A stretch of 64,000 nucleotides of DNA, from contig CM053141.1 of the NCBI GenBank assembly GCA_028571685.1, positions 56,046,333 through 56,110,332 of the forward strand, read 5' to 3'. The notes beneath the pieces are model-generated. The model searched no databases, was not told where the DNA came from, and saw nothing but the letters and a program-made list of their open reading frames with translations. The DNA comes from Heterohyrax brucei. Its lineage: Eukaryota > Chordata > Mammalia > Hyracoidea > Procaviidae. Of the stretch, positions 51,401 to 64,000 are shown one piece after another (position 1 is the first letter of the stretch; each line of letters begins with the position of its first letter). The translations under genes were made by a program, and so were the position numbers.

Positions 51401-54400
51401 ACCAATTGTCTGGTAACCAACGAAACCCAAATATCTTTGGAAAACAGTGGCACCTATAAGGGTGAGACACAATTCCTCATTCTGTCACAGGCAAACACTT
51501 GGCTTATAATGAGAATAAAGAGATCTTGACATTAAATCTTAAGGCCTGCTCTGACATTCTAAAGAGTGACCTTTGGAAACTGCTCATTTTCACTGAAACT
51601 TCAGTTCTAATATCTACTCCCTAATTCTTCACTCGTCACAGTGATTAAAAATAACCACAGGGAAAAGGAATGTTTAAGTCCAGTATTGTGACATAAATTT
51701 TCATCCATGGAAATATTTTCTATAGGAAGAAGGACACAAAGTATCTCAAGGTAACAGCTCAAGAAGAAAGCAAGAAAAAATAATGGAACCCAAACCCAAA
51801 CCAAACCCACTGCTGTCGAGCTGATGTTGATTCATAATGACCCTATAAGACAGTGTAGAATTGCCGACCTCTTGGTTAACAGACATAGCACTTAACCACT
51901 ACACCACCAGGGTTTCCTAAAACAGTGGAAGGAGGCAGCTAAATAAGATTCCTTCCATACTTCTCAAAAAAGGGAATAACAAAAGTGTTAAGTGTGTCTA
52001 AAAGCATTTTTGTAGACAAAATAAATTATGAAATATAATGCAGCCATGGTTAAGAGAATATGTATTAGTAACAGGAATTAAAGAGGATTAAAGAAAGGAA
52101 AAAACTCTGTCATTGAGTTGATTTCTACCCTGCAGAAAAGGGTAGAGCTGCCTCACAGGGTTTCCAAGGAGTGCCTGGTGGATATGAACTGCTAAGCTGT
52201 TGGTAAGCAGCAGCTGGGCTCTTAACCACTACGCCACCAGAGTGGAGGTCAAGTAAGCCAGAGGGCAACTTTAATTGCTTGACAGTGACTGAGGGTGTGA
52301 ATAAGTGTGTGAGTCTTCCTGGGTTACTTACCCACACTCTCATAATAGCTTCGAACCACCTGTCTCTCTACGTTAAACTCTGTGAGAAATGGAACACGGT
52401 CGCAGCAAGGAGGAGATGAGGAGATGAGGCAAACCCCAACTCCTGTGCTTACAATATTGGGTTGAGAGAGGAGGAGTACACAAGTTGTGTCGAAGTCTCA
52501 TTAATATTGATTAATATTGATCTTCTTACTAATGTGAATTGTCACCAATTTCACCCTACCAAATTTCTAACAATTAACTAATCTAAACCCTCGCCCCTTG
52601 CCTTCTCGCCCTCCCATCTTCCCCATCCTTGCAGCCGTCAAAGAGTCTTTTCTATTATGTATCAGTGTGGTTTTAAGTTTTTATCTTAGGGGTCTCATAT
52701 AATAACTGTCCTTCTGTCAAACTTTTTGCATTTTAAGGGAATACAGAGAACTTGATGTCTAGATCCACATTCCAAATTTACATCAAAGGTTTAAATAAAC
52801 TTCTGAAATTTTTACTTCTGGGACTCTAGTCTCTATAGCAGGCAAAAGAAAGCTTCTTAAAGACAGCTTCTTAAATCATACTATCTCAGAAATTTCACCT
52901 TCCAATTTTCTCTTAAAATAATGCCAGAGGAGCGTGCCCTGGTTCACTTCTGTTTCCCAATAACTACTCTGTTTTGAAAATTTGCATTTTATTTTGGACC
53001 AGGGCAAGTAGAATTGTAAATTGGTCTACTTTCTTTAATCTAGGATGAGAAGCAAATCATTTTTAATAGCCTTTAATTCCCCTTTTAATGAGATATCTGC
53101 ATTCAGCAGTGACTCACCCTTGTACTGCCGTAGGCTAGGGTGGATGAATTAGAAAATAGACGGAAGAAATCCATTAGGTAATCTCATGCAGCTCCCTGCC
53201 AGATTCAGGATGATTCCCAACGTTAAAACATCTAGGACCAGTATAGCATACTTTCTATTTGCCTCCAAGGAAGGTGTGAATTGCAAACGCTTCCACCCTA
53301 GGCTGCTCTCTAATTTGGAGAGACCACACTCCAACACGGTCCTTATCCTCACAGTGCCCCTCCTTACCATAAAGCGCTGAGTCTACCCAGCCTCCTGAAG
53401 CTCTCTAATGCACACAAACCATTTCTACTGCCTGCCTCTTGGCAAGTATTCACATATTTAGAGAATGAGTGCCCTGGATATCACGGGAAAATTGAACTTA
53501 ACATAAAAGAACTTCATTTAAAGGACTTATTTTCCTTCTTAACCTTGCCATAAAAATTAGACTCATATCTCCTTTTGTTTGAGAATACAGACTTAATTCT
53601 CCAAGGTTGTTGTCTTTCATATGCTGTCCAGTTCTTTGCTCAGTCTAATTCTCTCCTTGCTGCTTTTTTCTCTGAACTGTCTCCAGCTGGTCCACATCTG
53701 GAATTGAGCTGCTCATAACTGAACAAACTATTCTTGGTGCAGTGTAACTTGATGCACATAAACTCCGGGTCTTTTTTTGCCTTCACTCCCCTTACTCTGC
53801 TTCTGCTCCCTGTCTCTCTTCCCTTCCTCGTATTGCCAGCTCCTATTTGGACACCAGGTTCTGCAGAGCTGCCACAAGTCAGTGGTGCCAAGAATGATGG
53901 TAGCAACTGAAATCTCTTGAGGACTCAAAGTCTACTTAGTTGATTCAGTGAGACTTAGAATTTCCATTTCCCACTTTTCTACAACCAATATTGTGATCAT
54001 TAACAACAAACTGCCCCCTGCCTTTTGTTTTAAAGGTAATATATTCACTTCTTTGTAATTATTGCACATTGCTACTATTAACTAATTAGCTTTATTCAAC
54101 TTCCATTTCATTTCCATCCAAATGCACTCAATTGTCTTTTAGTTATGATCATTTTCCTTGGTATTAATTTATAACATCTTTTCTTGTTTTTTGCTAAGAT
54201 TGGATTTTTCTGCCCTTAATTTACTCAGAAAACTCTTATTTGGACCTTTAGTTTAACCTCCCCAAATACTTATTTCTTCATTGTCAAAGTGATTTTTTTA
54301 ATCTTTGCAAGATTCAGAATTGGAAGGACTGAACTACAACTAGGCCACTTTCTTTGACCTTTAATCATGGACACTTGTCCTGCCAATTTTCCCTCACACA

Positions 54401-57400
54401 TATAAAATTCAGAATCATTTACAGCAGGATCTAGCTAAGGAGGTCTTCTTCTATATGCAGAACTTCCAACTTCTTATGTATGTAACAAACTACCTATCTA
54501 AGTTATTGGGGAGACTGGAATAGTTACACAGGCCAGATTTTAGCCCATCTATTTACCTAGACAGTGGGAGAATCAGAAACAGTATCCTCACAATACCAAG
54601 GGTGTTCCATACTTGGCATGAATCAACCCTCATTGTTTCCCCCATTCCTCCAAGAACAGAAGGTCTTCTTACATCCCCACTCCCACATTCACATCTCCTC
54701 CCATTTCTAGTTCAGCTGGGCTCAGATCACTCTTTTTTATGGTGTTTTCAAACATACAGAGAAGTAACAAAATTAGTACAACTGACCGATATACTCAAAG
54801 AAAAATCAATCTTTAACATGTTATCCCTAAACCTAAGAAACTCCAGATTTAATTTCTCTTCTGCAGAGATTCCAGACAGTCTCCAATCCCTGGTGTCCAT
54901 TTGTAGGAATTTTCCAGTGTGCCTTGGGGCTGACCCTCATTGTGACTAGTCTTTGGATCTCATCGCCACTAATCCCATGTAACCACAAAACTATGAGAAC
55001 ATATGTCCTCATCCAATTTGCCAGTGTTTTATTTTCCTCTTTTCTTATTTACAGTTCTGCCAGCAATTCTAAGTAAAAAGAATACAGTACCTACCTTCCC
55101 TCAACCCTCAACTCTAAAACACAGTTTATCTTGTATATGTTTTGCCTAACTACATTCTGAAATTCTTACAAATGGTTATAAATTTAACTTTCAAATAGCC
55201 TGAGGCAAGATTTTGGAACAAACAAACAAATAAACAAGATATTGCTAGGAGAAGATGAAATCAAGCACAAACAAACCAAATGGTAATTGATAATTACTTT
55301 GGGACAGATAATTTGTCTGTTTTGACAATCTTTTGTTATTTTGCCTTTCATCAGGACTTCTAAGAGAGCCAAAAGTTCAGATTAGAGGTCCCCAAATTGT
55401 AGTACGTACTACAATCAATGTTAAAAAAATGTAGATTTTTCGGGCCCCACTCCAGATATTTGTATTGGTCTGGTGTACGTTTGAAGAATATGTATTTATC
55501 AAGAACTCCAGGGGTTCTTGTCTTAGTAATCTACCACTGTTATAGCAAAAATATAATGAGTGGGTGGCTTTAACAAAAAGAGGTTTGTTTTTTTCCTCAG
55601 AAAAGTAGGCTAAAAGTCCAAATTCTGGATGTCAGCGCCACAGGAAGACTTTCTCTGTTGGGTCTGGAGGAAGATCCTTTAAGTCAATGGTCCCCTGGAC
55701 TAGGAGCTTCTGAGGTGCATGGACCCCAGGTCCTTTCCAAAGGACATGCTCTGCTACCAGTATTACTTCTTGGTAGCATGTGGTCCCCTAAATCAGTCCT
55801 ACTAGCTTCTTCCTTTTACAGTTCAAGAGATTCTATTGTAGCCCACTACAGTTTTACACCCTGAGCTCTGCACCACCAACACAACCGCCGCCCACCTCCT
55901 TCTTTATCATCAAAGAGGCAGGACATACAGGAATTCGCCCAATGATGACGAATCATGGCCAAGCCAAATCACTACACACAGCTTTTGCGGGACACAATTC
56001 AGTCCATGATGGTTCTGATGCAGATAGCCTGTGAGCACATTTTGGAAACACTAAAGGATTAGATGAAGAACATTATCAAAATCCAACATGCGTTTTGAAG
56101 AGTGAGACATTGCTTTTACTTGGGGTAATATGGGGACAGCTTCAGAGACATGAAATCTTTGTCATTTAGGAAAAAAAAATTATTAAGCATACACAACGTA
56201 CTAGCTCCACTTTGGGTGCTCGAGTGATTGAATTTAGAGTCTAGATGTTCTGAATTTCAAAATCTCTCAAATAGAGGGGTCATCATAAAGAAAGGAACGC
56301 CAAGTCCAATGTGCACTGTGGTGCACAGAAAATAAATATATGGTATCTTATCCAAACTACTTCAATATTTATTTGCTGATTTGCTTCAGTTAGTCTTGGG
56401 TCAATGCATATACTCACACACTAATAGGGAGATGAGATTGAGATATGATAACCAACAATCAATAATAAAATATATAACTTATTAAGTCTTAACTGCGGGC
56501 CAGAGACTAAATACTAACATATGAATTTAGCAGTGAGGTTAATACAGATTAGAACGGCTTCATGGAAAAAATGGAACTTCGGTTACTCTTTAAGTGCTGT
56601 GATATTAATAGGGAAGAGAGGTTGATGGGGAACTTCTGACATATATGTGGTACCTTGCTATTCAAAAGGACGCCAGTGGCACAATGTTCAAGAGCTGTGG
56701 TTACTTACCAGAAGGATGCCAGTTCCAATCATGAGTCTAGAAACCCTATGGGGCAGTTCTACTTTGTCCTATAAAACAATGAGTTGGGATTGACTCAAAG
56801 ACAATGGTTTTTTTGGGGGGGGTTCTTTTCAAAATATGGTCCTTGGATCAACAGTATTTGCTTCACCTGGTAATACCACTGTTCTTGAAATGCAGACTCG
56901 CAGGCCCTACCCAGATCTCTTGGACCAGACGGTTTATTTTTAAGGAGATCACCAGGTCATCCATATGCACATGAGAGCCTGATAAGCACTGTGCTATAAG
57001 AAGTCCACATTTAGATGGGCTATACATAATAAAAATTGGGACTGGTGGTATAGCTGAGAAGCCAGGGCTACTGAGGCTGACGTGAGTGAGGAACACAGAA
57101 GTTATGATCTTTGCCATGAACATGGAAGGCCTTTTAGAGTGGGAAGGAAAAAATGCGGGACAGCTTCAGCCTACTCCTTCAACACCTTTTCTTGTAAGAG
57201 CAAAGCTGATACTACTAGGAGGAAAACAGAAAAAAAGACTCAGATTAGACAATAAAAAGACCAGAAGAAGTAGGGAATGAAGTAGTATGGTGCAGTAGAA
57301 ATTAATGAAAGAATTGTAACAGCCACAGCTTCTAAGAAGAGACACTGTAGATAGCTTAAAGGAAGTCAGCAGTGATCCCACAGGTTGTGGGAAGCCATCC

Positions 57401-60400
57401 GAGGCACTGAAACAGGAATATGACACAACTGCAAGACGTAGTCCAAGATATGAATTAAAAGGATCATCTTTTTCCTAAAAGGTATGTATAAATTTGCAAA
57501 TGTAGAAATGGACACTGAACTGTTTCCAGAACTATGCAGCCAGGCTGACAGACGCTTAATTACGTTCATCTGTTTTGAGCTCCTTCTTCTAGATTCCTAT
57601 TTTGATACAGATTTATGCCCTTCCATCTAATTCGAGAAGAAAGCACATACACCCCTCTTCCTGAGCCAATGCTTCTGAGCTTTAAATTGGGTGGTCAGGC
57701 CCAGATCCCTTCCATTTGTCTTCTGAGCTCTCAGTCATGTATTCTAGATCCTTCTGAGTATTTTCGCATCTTTATAGAGGTATCTATGGAGCCCTGGTGG
57801 CACAGTAGTTAAGAGCTTTGGTTGCTAACCAAAAAGTCAGTAGCTTGAATCCACCAAATGCTCCTTGGAAACCCTACGGGGTAGTTCCATAGGGTGGCTG
57901 TACATCAGAACATATTTGATGGCACCTCACAAGAACAATGAATCTTTATAAAAGTGACTCATGAGAGGCAGAAGTGAAGTTTCCCTCCACTTAGTAAGCA
58001 ACTTTGCATCCTTTCAAAAGTTATTTTAACTTCTCTGAGACAGCTGAGTTTTTTCAGCTACAAAATGGGAGACAGAATGGTCACCTCTCATGTTTTCAGA
58101 TGAATTAATATGCTGAGTTATAAGCTGTTTTATTGTAGTGCATGGTACATAACAGTTGCTCAATAAATGTTAGCTTCTAAGCACACAGGTTAGAAACACA
58201 CATCACCGGGAATAGCAAAAAAAGAATAAGCTGACCACTCACTATTTACTTGACAGTAACTTAACCTGAACACAGAACAAACATTTTTAATTTACATATT
58301 AATAGCCATTTATTTTATGTGTCTAAAATGAGCCAGATACTCTCTAGAAGGTAGTTTTATAGCACACTAACTGTGTAGCTCTGGATATTAATGGTCGACT
58401 ATCTGAAGAGCAGAAAAGTACAAGGCAGTAGAAGAAGATTAGCCATAACGGCTAAAGAGGATGAGGGAGAACCTCAAGGTCTTCCTGAGGTGCTGCCTGA
58501 TAGATGAGTTCCCTAAAATTCCAGAAACACAACCAACCATAGTGGTTGGCTTCTCAACCTTTGGAAGGAGAGATGAATTTTTCAAATGCTCTAAACAGTT
58601 GGAATAAGTATGTAACACTGAGCATTTCTCAAGGTTACTGAGAGAATTTAACTAAAACTGAACATGAAGTGATCATATACAAGCTATTTGATTGTGTTTT
58701 AATTTGCTCATCTGCGAGGCTGATGACCTCAGTAACCTTTAACGGGCCCCTTGCAGTTCTAACAAGACCTGGGAAGGGGAGTGGGTAATTGAAACCGAGC
58801 CCAGACGATGCAGCCAGACAGACTAGTGTTGGAATTCTGGTTGTACCACCCACCAGCTGTGCAGCCTTGGGCAAAGCGCTTCACACTCTCAAGTCTCACG
58901 GATGTGTGTAAAATGGAAGAAAATAAAACATACATTTCAGGACTAGTGAAGGATAAAAGATAAGGTCTTTCAAGTATCTGAAACAAGACATTCTCAATCA
59001 GTGGGAAGCTTTTACACGGCTGTGATTAGCCAAGCCAAGCTGTGATTAGAAATAAGTTAAATGTACCTGTGTTCAGATCTAAGGTAATTAGCCCACAACT
59101 GACTGACACGCAATTCTTTATACGTACAAACACTCTGTGCTTTAACAAAAAAATGATCCATCTTAGGCTCCCTTGAATGTCATTCACTGTTCACCTTGTG
59201 CGTTAGAATTATAGGCTTTGAAAATCTACCTGTCCACTGTACAGTATGAAGTGTGACATCTCCATCATCAACAACTCCTTATCAAAGAGACACATGCAAG
59301 TCGGAAACGGTAAGTTAGGGGAAGGATAACATACTTCATTCACTTATTCATAAATGTGTATTTGTGTATTCCATACATATCTGTGTATCTATATAGCCCC
59401 TGCTATATAGCCCGTTGCTATGCCTGATGGCAAGTAATGCGGGGTCTGTTAAGTTGTACAAGGTTTGATTCTCTGCTCCCAAGAAGGTGACAATAGCTTG
59501 TCTTTATAGGAAGACAGAGGTACACTATGCCAAAAGATCAAAAGCATTATTCTGAGAAAGAAAGACAGATTAGAGTAACTCTTTCCACAGAATTGTGTGA
59601 ATTAATTAGTGTTTATAGGGAACTTTGATATGCTTGTTGAAAAGGCATTTTATATATAAACATTTTCAAGGGCACTTCATTTTGTAAGACCAGATTAGAA
59701 ACAGGGCAGTAATTAGCATGTTGGAAGGCAAGAAAAAGTTCCTGAAGACAGCACAGACACAGGTGTACCCTGCTAAAGAGACAATACGCAAAACTCAAAC
59801 GGATTGCTATGTAAGATGATGCTTTTAGGATATTTTTTCTGTGCAGATGATAAAGTGAGGAGAATTTGGAAATGCAATCCCTTTAAGCTCCTAGAAAGCT
59901 AGGTTCCTTAGTACAAGTAAGTTTTAAATGAGTTTTTAAAATTACCAAATCAATCTAAAGTGCAAACAGCTTTAACCAGGACATAAATTCTTAAACAATT
60001 AGCCTCATTCTCAACAGGATCAAACACAAGCAGGAGCCAAGATAGTTCAGCTCCTAAGCTTGGTGTGTTCAAAGAGAATCCTATTTCAGCATGAGCTCCA
60101 GATGCGGTACAGCCCCTCTACACACAGCTCCATGGGAAAAAGGTTTGGGGAAAAGGATTCACCGTGTTTAAAACCAAAGGTTTGTTTCTTTTTTTTCTTT
60201 TCAAATTGCATTGAAGTGAAAGTTTACAATTATTGTCAGTTTCCCATACAAAAACATATACATACTTTGTCTTGTGACCCTAGCTACTCTTCCCGCATTG
60301 TGACAGCTCACACCCCCTCCCTCCAAGCCCTATTTCTCATACCTATTTAACCAGCTCCTATACCCCTCCAACATTCCAGCTCATATCCCAGTAGGAGCTG

Positions 60401-63400
60401 TTCAGTTAGTGTCTTGTATGTGCCCAAGCCAAGAAGCACACCCTTCGCTGGTATCATTTTACGACTTAGATACCAGTCTAATCTGTCTGAGGAGCTGGCT
60501 TCAGGAATGATTTCAGTTCTGGGCTAACAGAGAATCTGGTAGCTGTGTCTTCCAGGGACACTCTAGTCCATGAATCATCAAGTCTGATCTTCTTATTAGA
60601 ATTTGAGTTCTATATCTCACACTTCTCCTGTTCCATTAGGGACTCCTGGTTGAGCTCCCCATAAAGGCAGTCCTTGGTAGTGGCTGGGTACCATCCAGTT
60701 TTTTCGGTCTCATGCTGATATTGTCTCTGTTGCATACTGCCCTTTCTCTCTGTTGGGTTCACCGTTTCTTCTTGCCACCGAAGCTCTTCTTCTTTGCTCC
60801 AGGTGAACTGAGACCACTTAATGCTTTTCAGATGGTCACTTGCTAGCTTTTAAGACCTCAGATACCACTCAGCAAAGCAGGATACAGCACATTTGTTTGA
60901 AAAACCTTGTTATGCCAATTGACCCGGATGTCTTCTGGAAGCACAGTACCCAGGTCCACAAATCACTGGTAATCGCCCTGGAAGTGTTTAGTTTTATTTA
61001 GAATACTTTTAAGCTTTAGGTAAAACCAGAAGTTTTGTTTCTGAAAATAACTGGGTAAAAACAGAATTTTAAAAAACTGAATCACGTTTCAAATGCCCTC
61101 GAAAGCCTCATGTCAAGAGAACCCTGTCACGAATGTTTTCACAAGTGAAGAATTACTTCTGAATTGAAAAAGCTCGTCTAGTTTATTTGCTGCATCTTTT
61201 TTCAGTTGTGTTTTGTAATTATGTGCTTTCTGTTTGTGGCTTATGTTGAATAACTTTTTCTTTTTTCAAAACAAAGCCATTTTTAAAACTTTCTCTTTGA
61301 CTATTTTATTTTGAAATATGTATTTTCCCCCCTTAACTGTCACTTCCACTATATGCTGGAACTGACTTTCCTTGTCCTTCTCCAACTCCATCGGTGTAAC
61401 TCCATTTTTGAAATGAAAGCCATGAGACAATCTAATTGAACTTACTGGAATTTATTTTATATTTAAATTTTAGGAAATCATGTGTTCCGCTTGGTAGGGA
61501 ATGTAGATCCTTATGAGAGCTAAGCAGAAGGAAAGGGATCTGATGCTTGGTGTTCTGACATGATGTTTAACAGCTAATTTACAAGTCACTGAAGTGACGA
61601 GATGCAATGATCCAGGCTTTGTAGCTCCCCTTTGATCAGGTAGGGATGAATGGGGCAGAATCAGGAAGGTATGCTTCTCTGCAGAAAGTCTGCTATATGC
61701 ACATTTGGTTCAACTCCAAGAACTCAAGTCATGTTTCACAGTTGAGTGGAAATTCTCAAACTTGCCTGATTCATGAATCCATTAGTCTCTTAGTAATTTT
61801 TCTTTTGCTTTTTGGGCTTCATGTGAGTCAATAAAGGCTGGGAGGGATACTGGGAGGGTAGGCCGCAGATATTTCTCTAGGCCATCTTAAAATGAAAAAT
61901 AAAAGGTATCTTCAGTCCATGAGAGCCAGGACTAGCCAGGAGTGAGAATCAGTGAAAGAGAGGAGGTTTTCTTTCAGTGGTATGAAGACCAAATTAACAG
62001 CCCTGTGCCGTGTCCTGGGGCTCACCGGATGACCAGAAGGCTCTGTTTGATTATCAATTCAGGTCTTGGTTTCCAGAGGGATTTAGGGAGACACGTGCTT
62101 AGTCTGCCACTTGACTCCACCCCTCTTAATAATTTTTCTGAGGTCCTCTAGGTCAAAAGAAATACCCTGAAGTTCTACTGTTAGGTAATCAGGTGCAAAC
62201 AACCACTAAGTATTTATGTCCTAACAACTTAGTAATTGAAATAATACAAATTAAGAGAAAAGGCTTATATCATTTCATTCTTAAATAACCACAATTACAA
62301 AGGATATATATACTTACAGGACAGTGAATAATTTCTCAATTCCTGTAATCATACTGGATACCAGCACCTTCATTTCCAGTTTCACATAAATTGCACTGAC
62401 TGCCTTTTATCACATTACCAGGATAGAAGGAGGAAGATCTGTGTCAGAGTAGAACTGTACTCCACAGGGTTTTCAATGGATGAGCGTTTGAAAGTAAATT
62501 ACCAGATCTGTCTCCTCAGGAGGCGCTCAGTAGACTCCAGTCTACAACCTTTTGGTTAGGAGCTGAGTGTCTTCACTATTTGTACCATCTGGGAATGCCT
62601 TTTATCATACTGCTGTTGTTGTGTATCATTGTGTTGAGACCTAATAACCCTATACGACATAGCAGAACTGCCCCAGAGGGGTTTCAAAGCTGAATTCTTT
62701 GCAAAACTGACTGTGACATCTTTCTCCCCCACAGCAGCTGGTAGATTAAACTGCATGCCTTTTGGTTAGCAGCCGATTAGCAACTGAGTGCTTAACCACT
62801 GAGCAACTAGGGCTCCTCTTATATCATCTTATCCAAACCCAGCTTTAGAAAGATATGACACCATCAAAAGGAACGCAGCACCATCTAATGTTAAAGCTGT
62901 AAATTGCCTCAAGGTAGTTGATGAATAGCTGTAGAGGCTCAACAAAAAAGAGGAAGACCCTCAAAGACATGGGCTGACACAGTGGCTCCAACAATAGGCT
63001 CAAGCATTATGAGAACTGTGGATGATGAGAATGCTGTAGGATTGGACAGTGTCTCCTTTTGTTGTACAGAAGGGTGATACGAGTTGGAATGCACTTGACA
63101 GCCCCTAACAAAGTTGTTGACTAAGTGTGTCTGACAGATGTCAACTACTGCTGTTTCCCTGAAAAATACATGTATGTATATATCCCAAAATCTGTATGTT
63201 CTCCATGGCACCATGAAGTACCCCAAAGAACTGTTGGGAACCCCATGTTTAGTGACAAGAAGATTATTTCTATCTTCCTGAACTCACTGAATCATGTCCT
63301 AAGATTTTAATACCTTTTCAATGTACGAGATCTGACAATTAAGTACACACACTTAATTGCTCTAAGTGCTACATACCTCATTGCTAAATATCACTATGGT

Positions 63401-64000
63401 GGCAACTGACGTATTCCCCTTGGGAAGCTATGGACCAATGCCAGTGAAACAGAGGGGAGGGACGAACGTCAGGCTCTGTTGTCAAAAGGGAAATTAAAGT
63501 GGGAAGTCAGGGCTAATTGTTTACCTGTTTTTCAGGATTAATTCTTTACTGTTTTTTCTTAAAGTTTCTGGCTTCTTAACATTGCTTAGCTCAGGCAGGA
63601 AATCACACATGAACTTGAAGGAGGCAGTGAGCTAACATCTTTGCAGCCTTTGCAGCTTCTTCTTAGGAGCATCAAACAAGTGGGGACGCCAGTCCCAGGA
63701 CCCCTTGCTCAGGTGACAACCAATAGCTTCCTGGACTTCAGTACTGATGCATATTCTGCCTGGCCTGCTCCTAGATGGATGCCCCTCCCCAGCGCACCTA
63801 GATGCAGCCACTCCCTTAAAAGCCCTGACCTTGGCTGGCAGCTTCAGACAGGCTTTGAGGACGAGAATACCCCTGTCCCTTTACATAGGAGTTTGCAAAT
63901 AGAAATTCTGCCCACTTCGCCTAAACTCCTGTTTCAGAAAATGGCTTTAATGGCAGGTGGCACAAACTGGGAGCTTTTTCCAGCCACACCAGTGCCTAGT

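Overview
This is vertebrate nuclear DNA, almost certainly from a paenungulate afrotherian and most likely an elephant. The main evidence is about 47 recognisable copies or fragments of the tRNA-like AfroSINE family. In the sense direction its landmarks are a 'ggtggcacagtggttaag' head, a 'gctaaccaaaaggt' core, a 'ggggcagttctactctgtc' body and a 'tatgagtcggaatcgactc' tail. They occur with RTE (BovB-like) LINE copies that end in the same tail. The DNA is AT-rich and contains no operons or long open frames. No host exon, RNA gene or CRISPR array could be supported, so the window is intergenic or intronic. The only protein-coding signal is decayed transposon coding sequence.

AfroSINE structural types used below: A is short, with the B-box segment running straight into 'ctccttggaaac'. 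B has an insert resembling 'gagaaagatg...gtctgcttccgtaaag'. C has an insert resembling 'ggaagaaaggcctgg...cttctgaaaaatcag'. D has an insert that reads, in antisense copies, 'ttcagaagtaga...ccaggcctttcttcc'.

Layout. 0.2-2.3 kb: six AfroSINEs plus MIR remnants. 3.1-4.0 kb: a Tigger (pogo-type) DNA transposon cut by an AfroSINE, followed by an RTE 3' end. 6.2-6.9 kb: four AfroSINEs in a row. 8.1-13.8 kb: three MaLR-type LTRs, LINE 3' ends, SINEs and L2. 14.4-16.1 kb: SINEs, including one inserted in a MIR with a perfect 12-bp target duplication. 16.7-20.2 kb: almost free of recognisable repeats. 20.2-24.7 kb: a hAT-like element, SINEs, an RTE and an unidentified inverted repeat pair. 26.4-29.1 kb: the best RTE copy, with the reverse transcriptase YADD motif, and an L2 broken by two SINEs. 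30.7-35.4 kb: SINEs, LINE fragments and RTE-related composite elements, including one with a tRNA-Gly-like head. 36.3-52.2 kb: L1, L2, LINE 3' ends, SINEs and an RTE split by a SINE. 52.2-62.4 kb: SINE-poor, with MIR, CR1/L3-like, MER5-like, LTR and LINE remnants. 62.4-63.5 kb: two SINEs, an RTE tail and the C-terminal end of a mariner transposase.

How the elements relate: the RTE LINE shares its 3' tail with the AfroSINEs, and its 5' leader resembles the type C insert and the tRNA-Gly-headed composite. This fits a modular SINE network mobilised by RTE. Old elements (L2, MIR, Tigger, MaLR) form a substrate repeatedly split by the younger AfroSINEs. I found no convincing undescribed functional system. 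The most interesting items are the composite RTE/SINE elements and one unidentified repeat pair. Family names come from recall of consensus patterns, and boundaries are accurate to roughly 5-20 bases.
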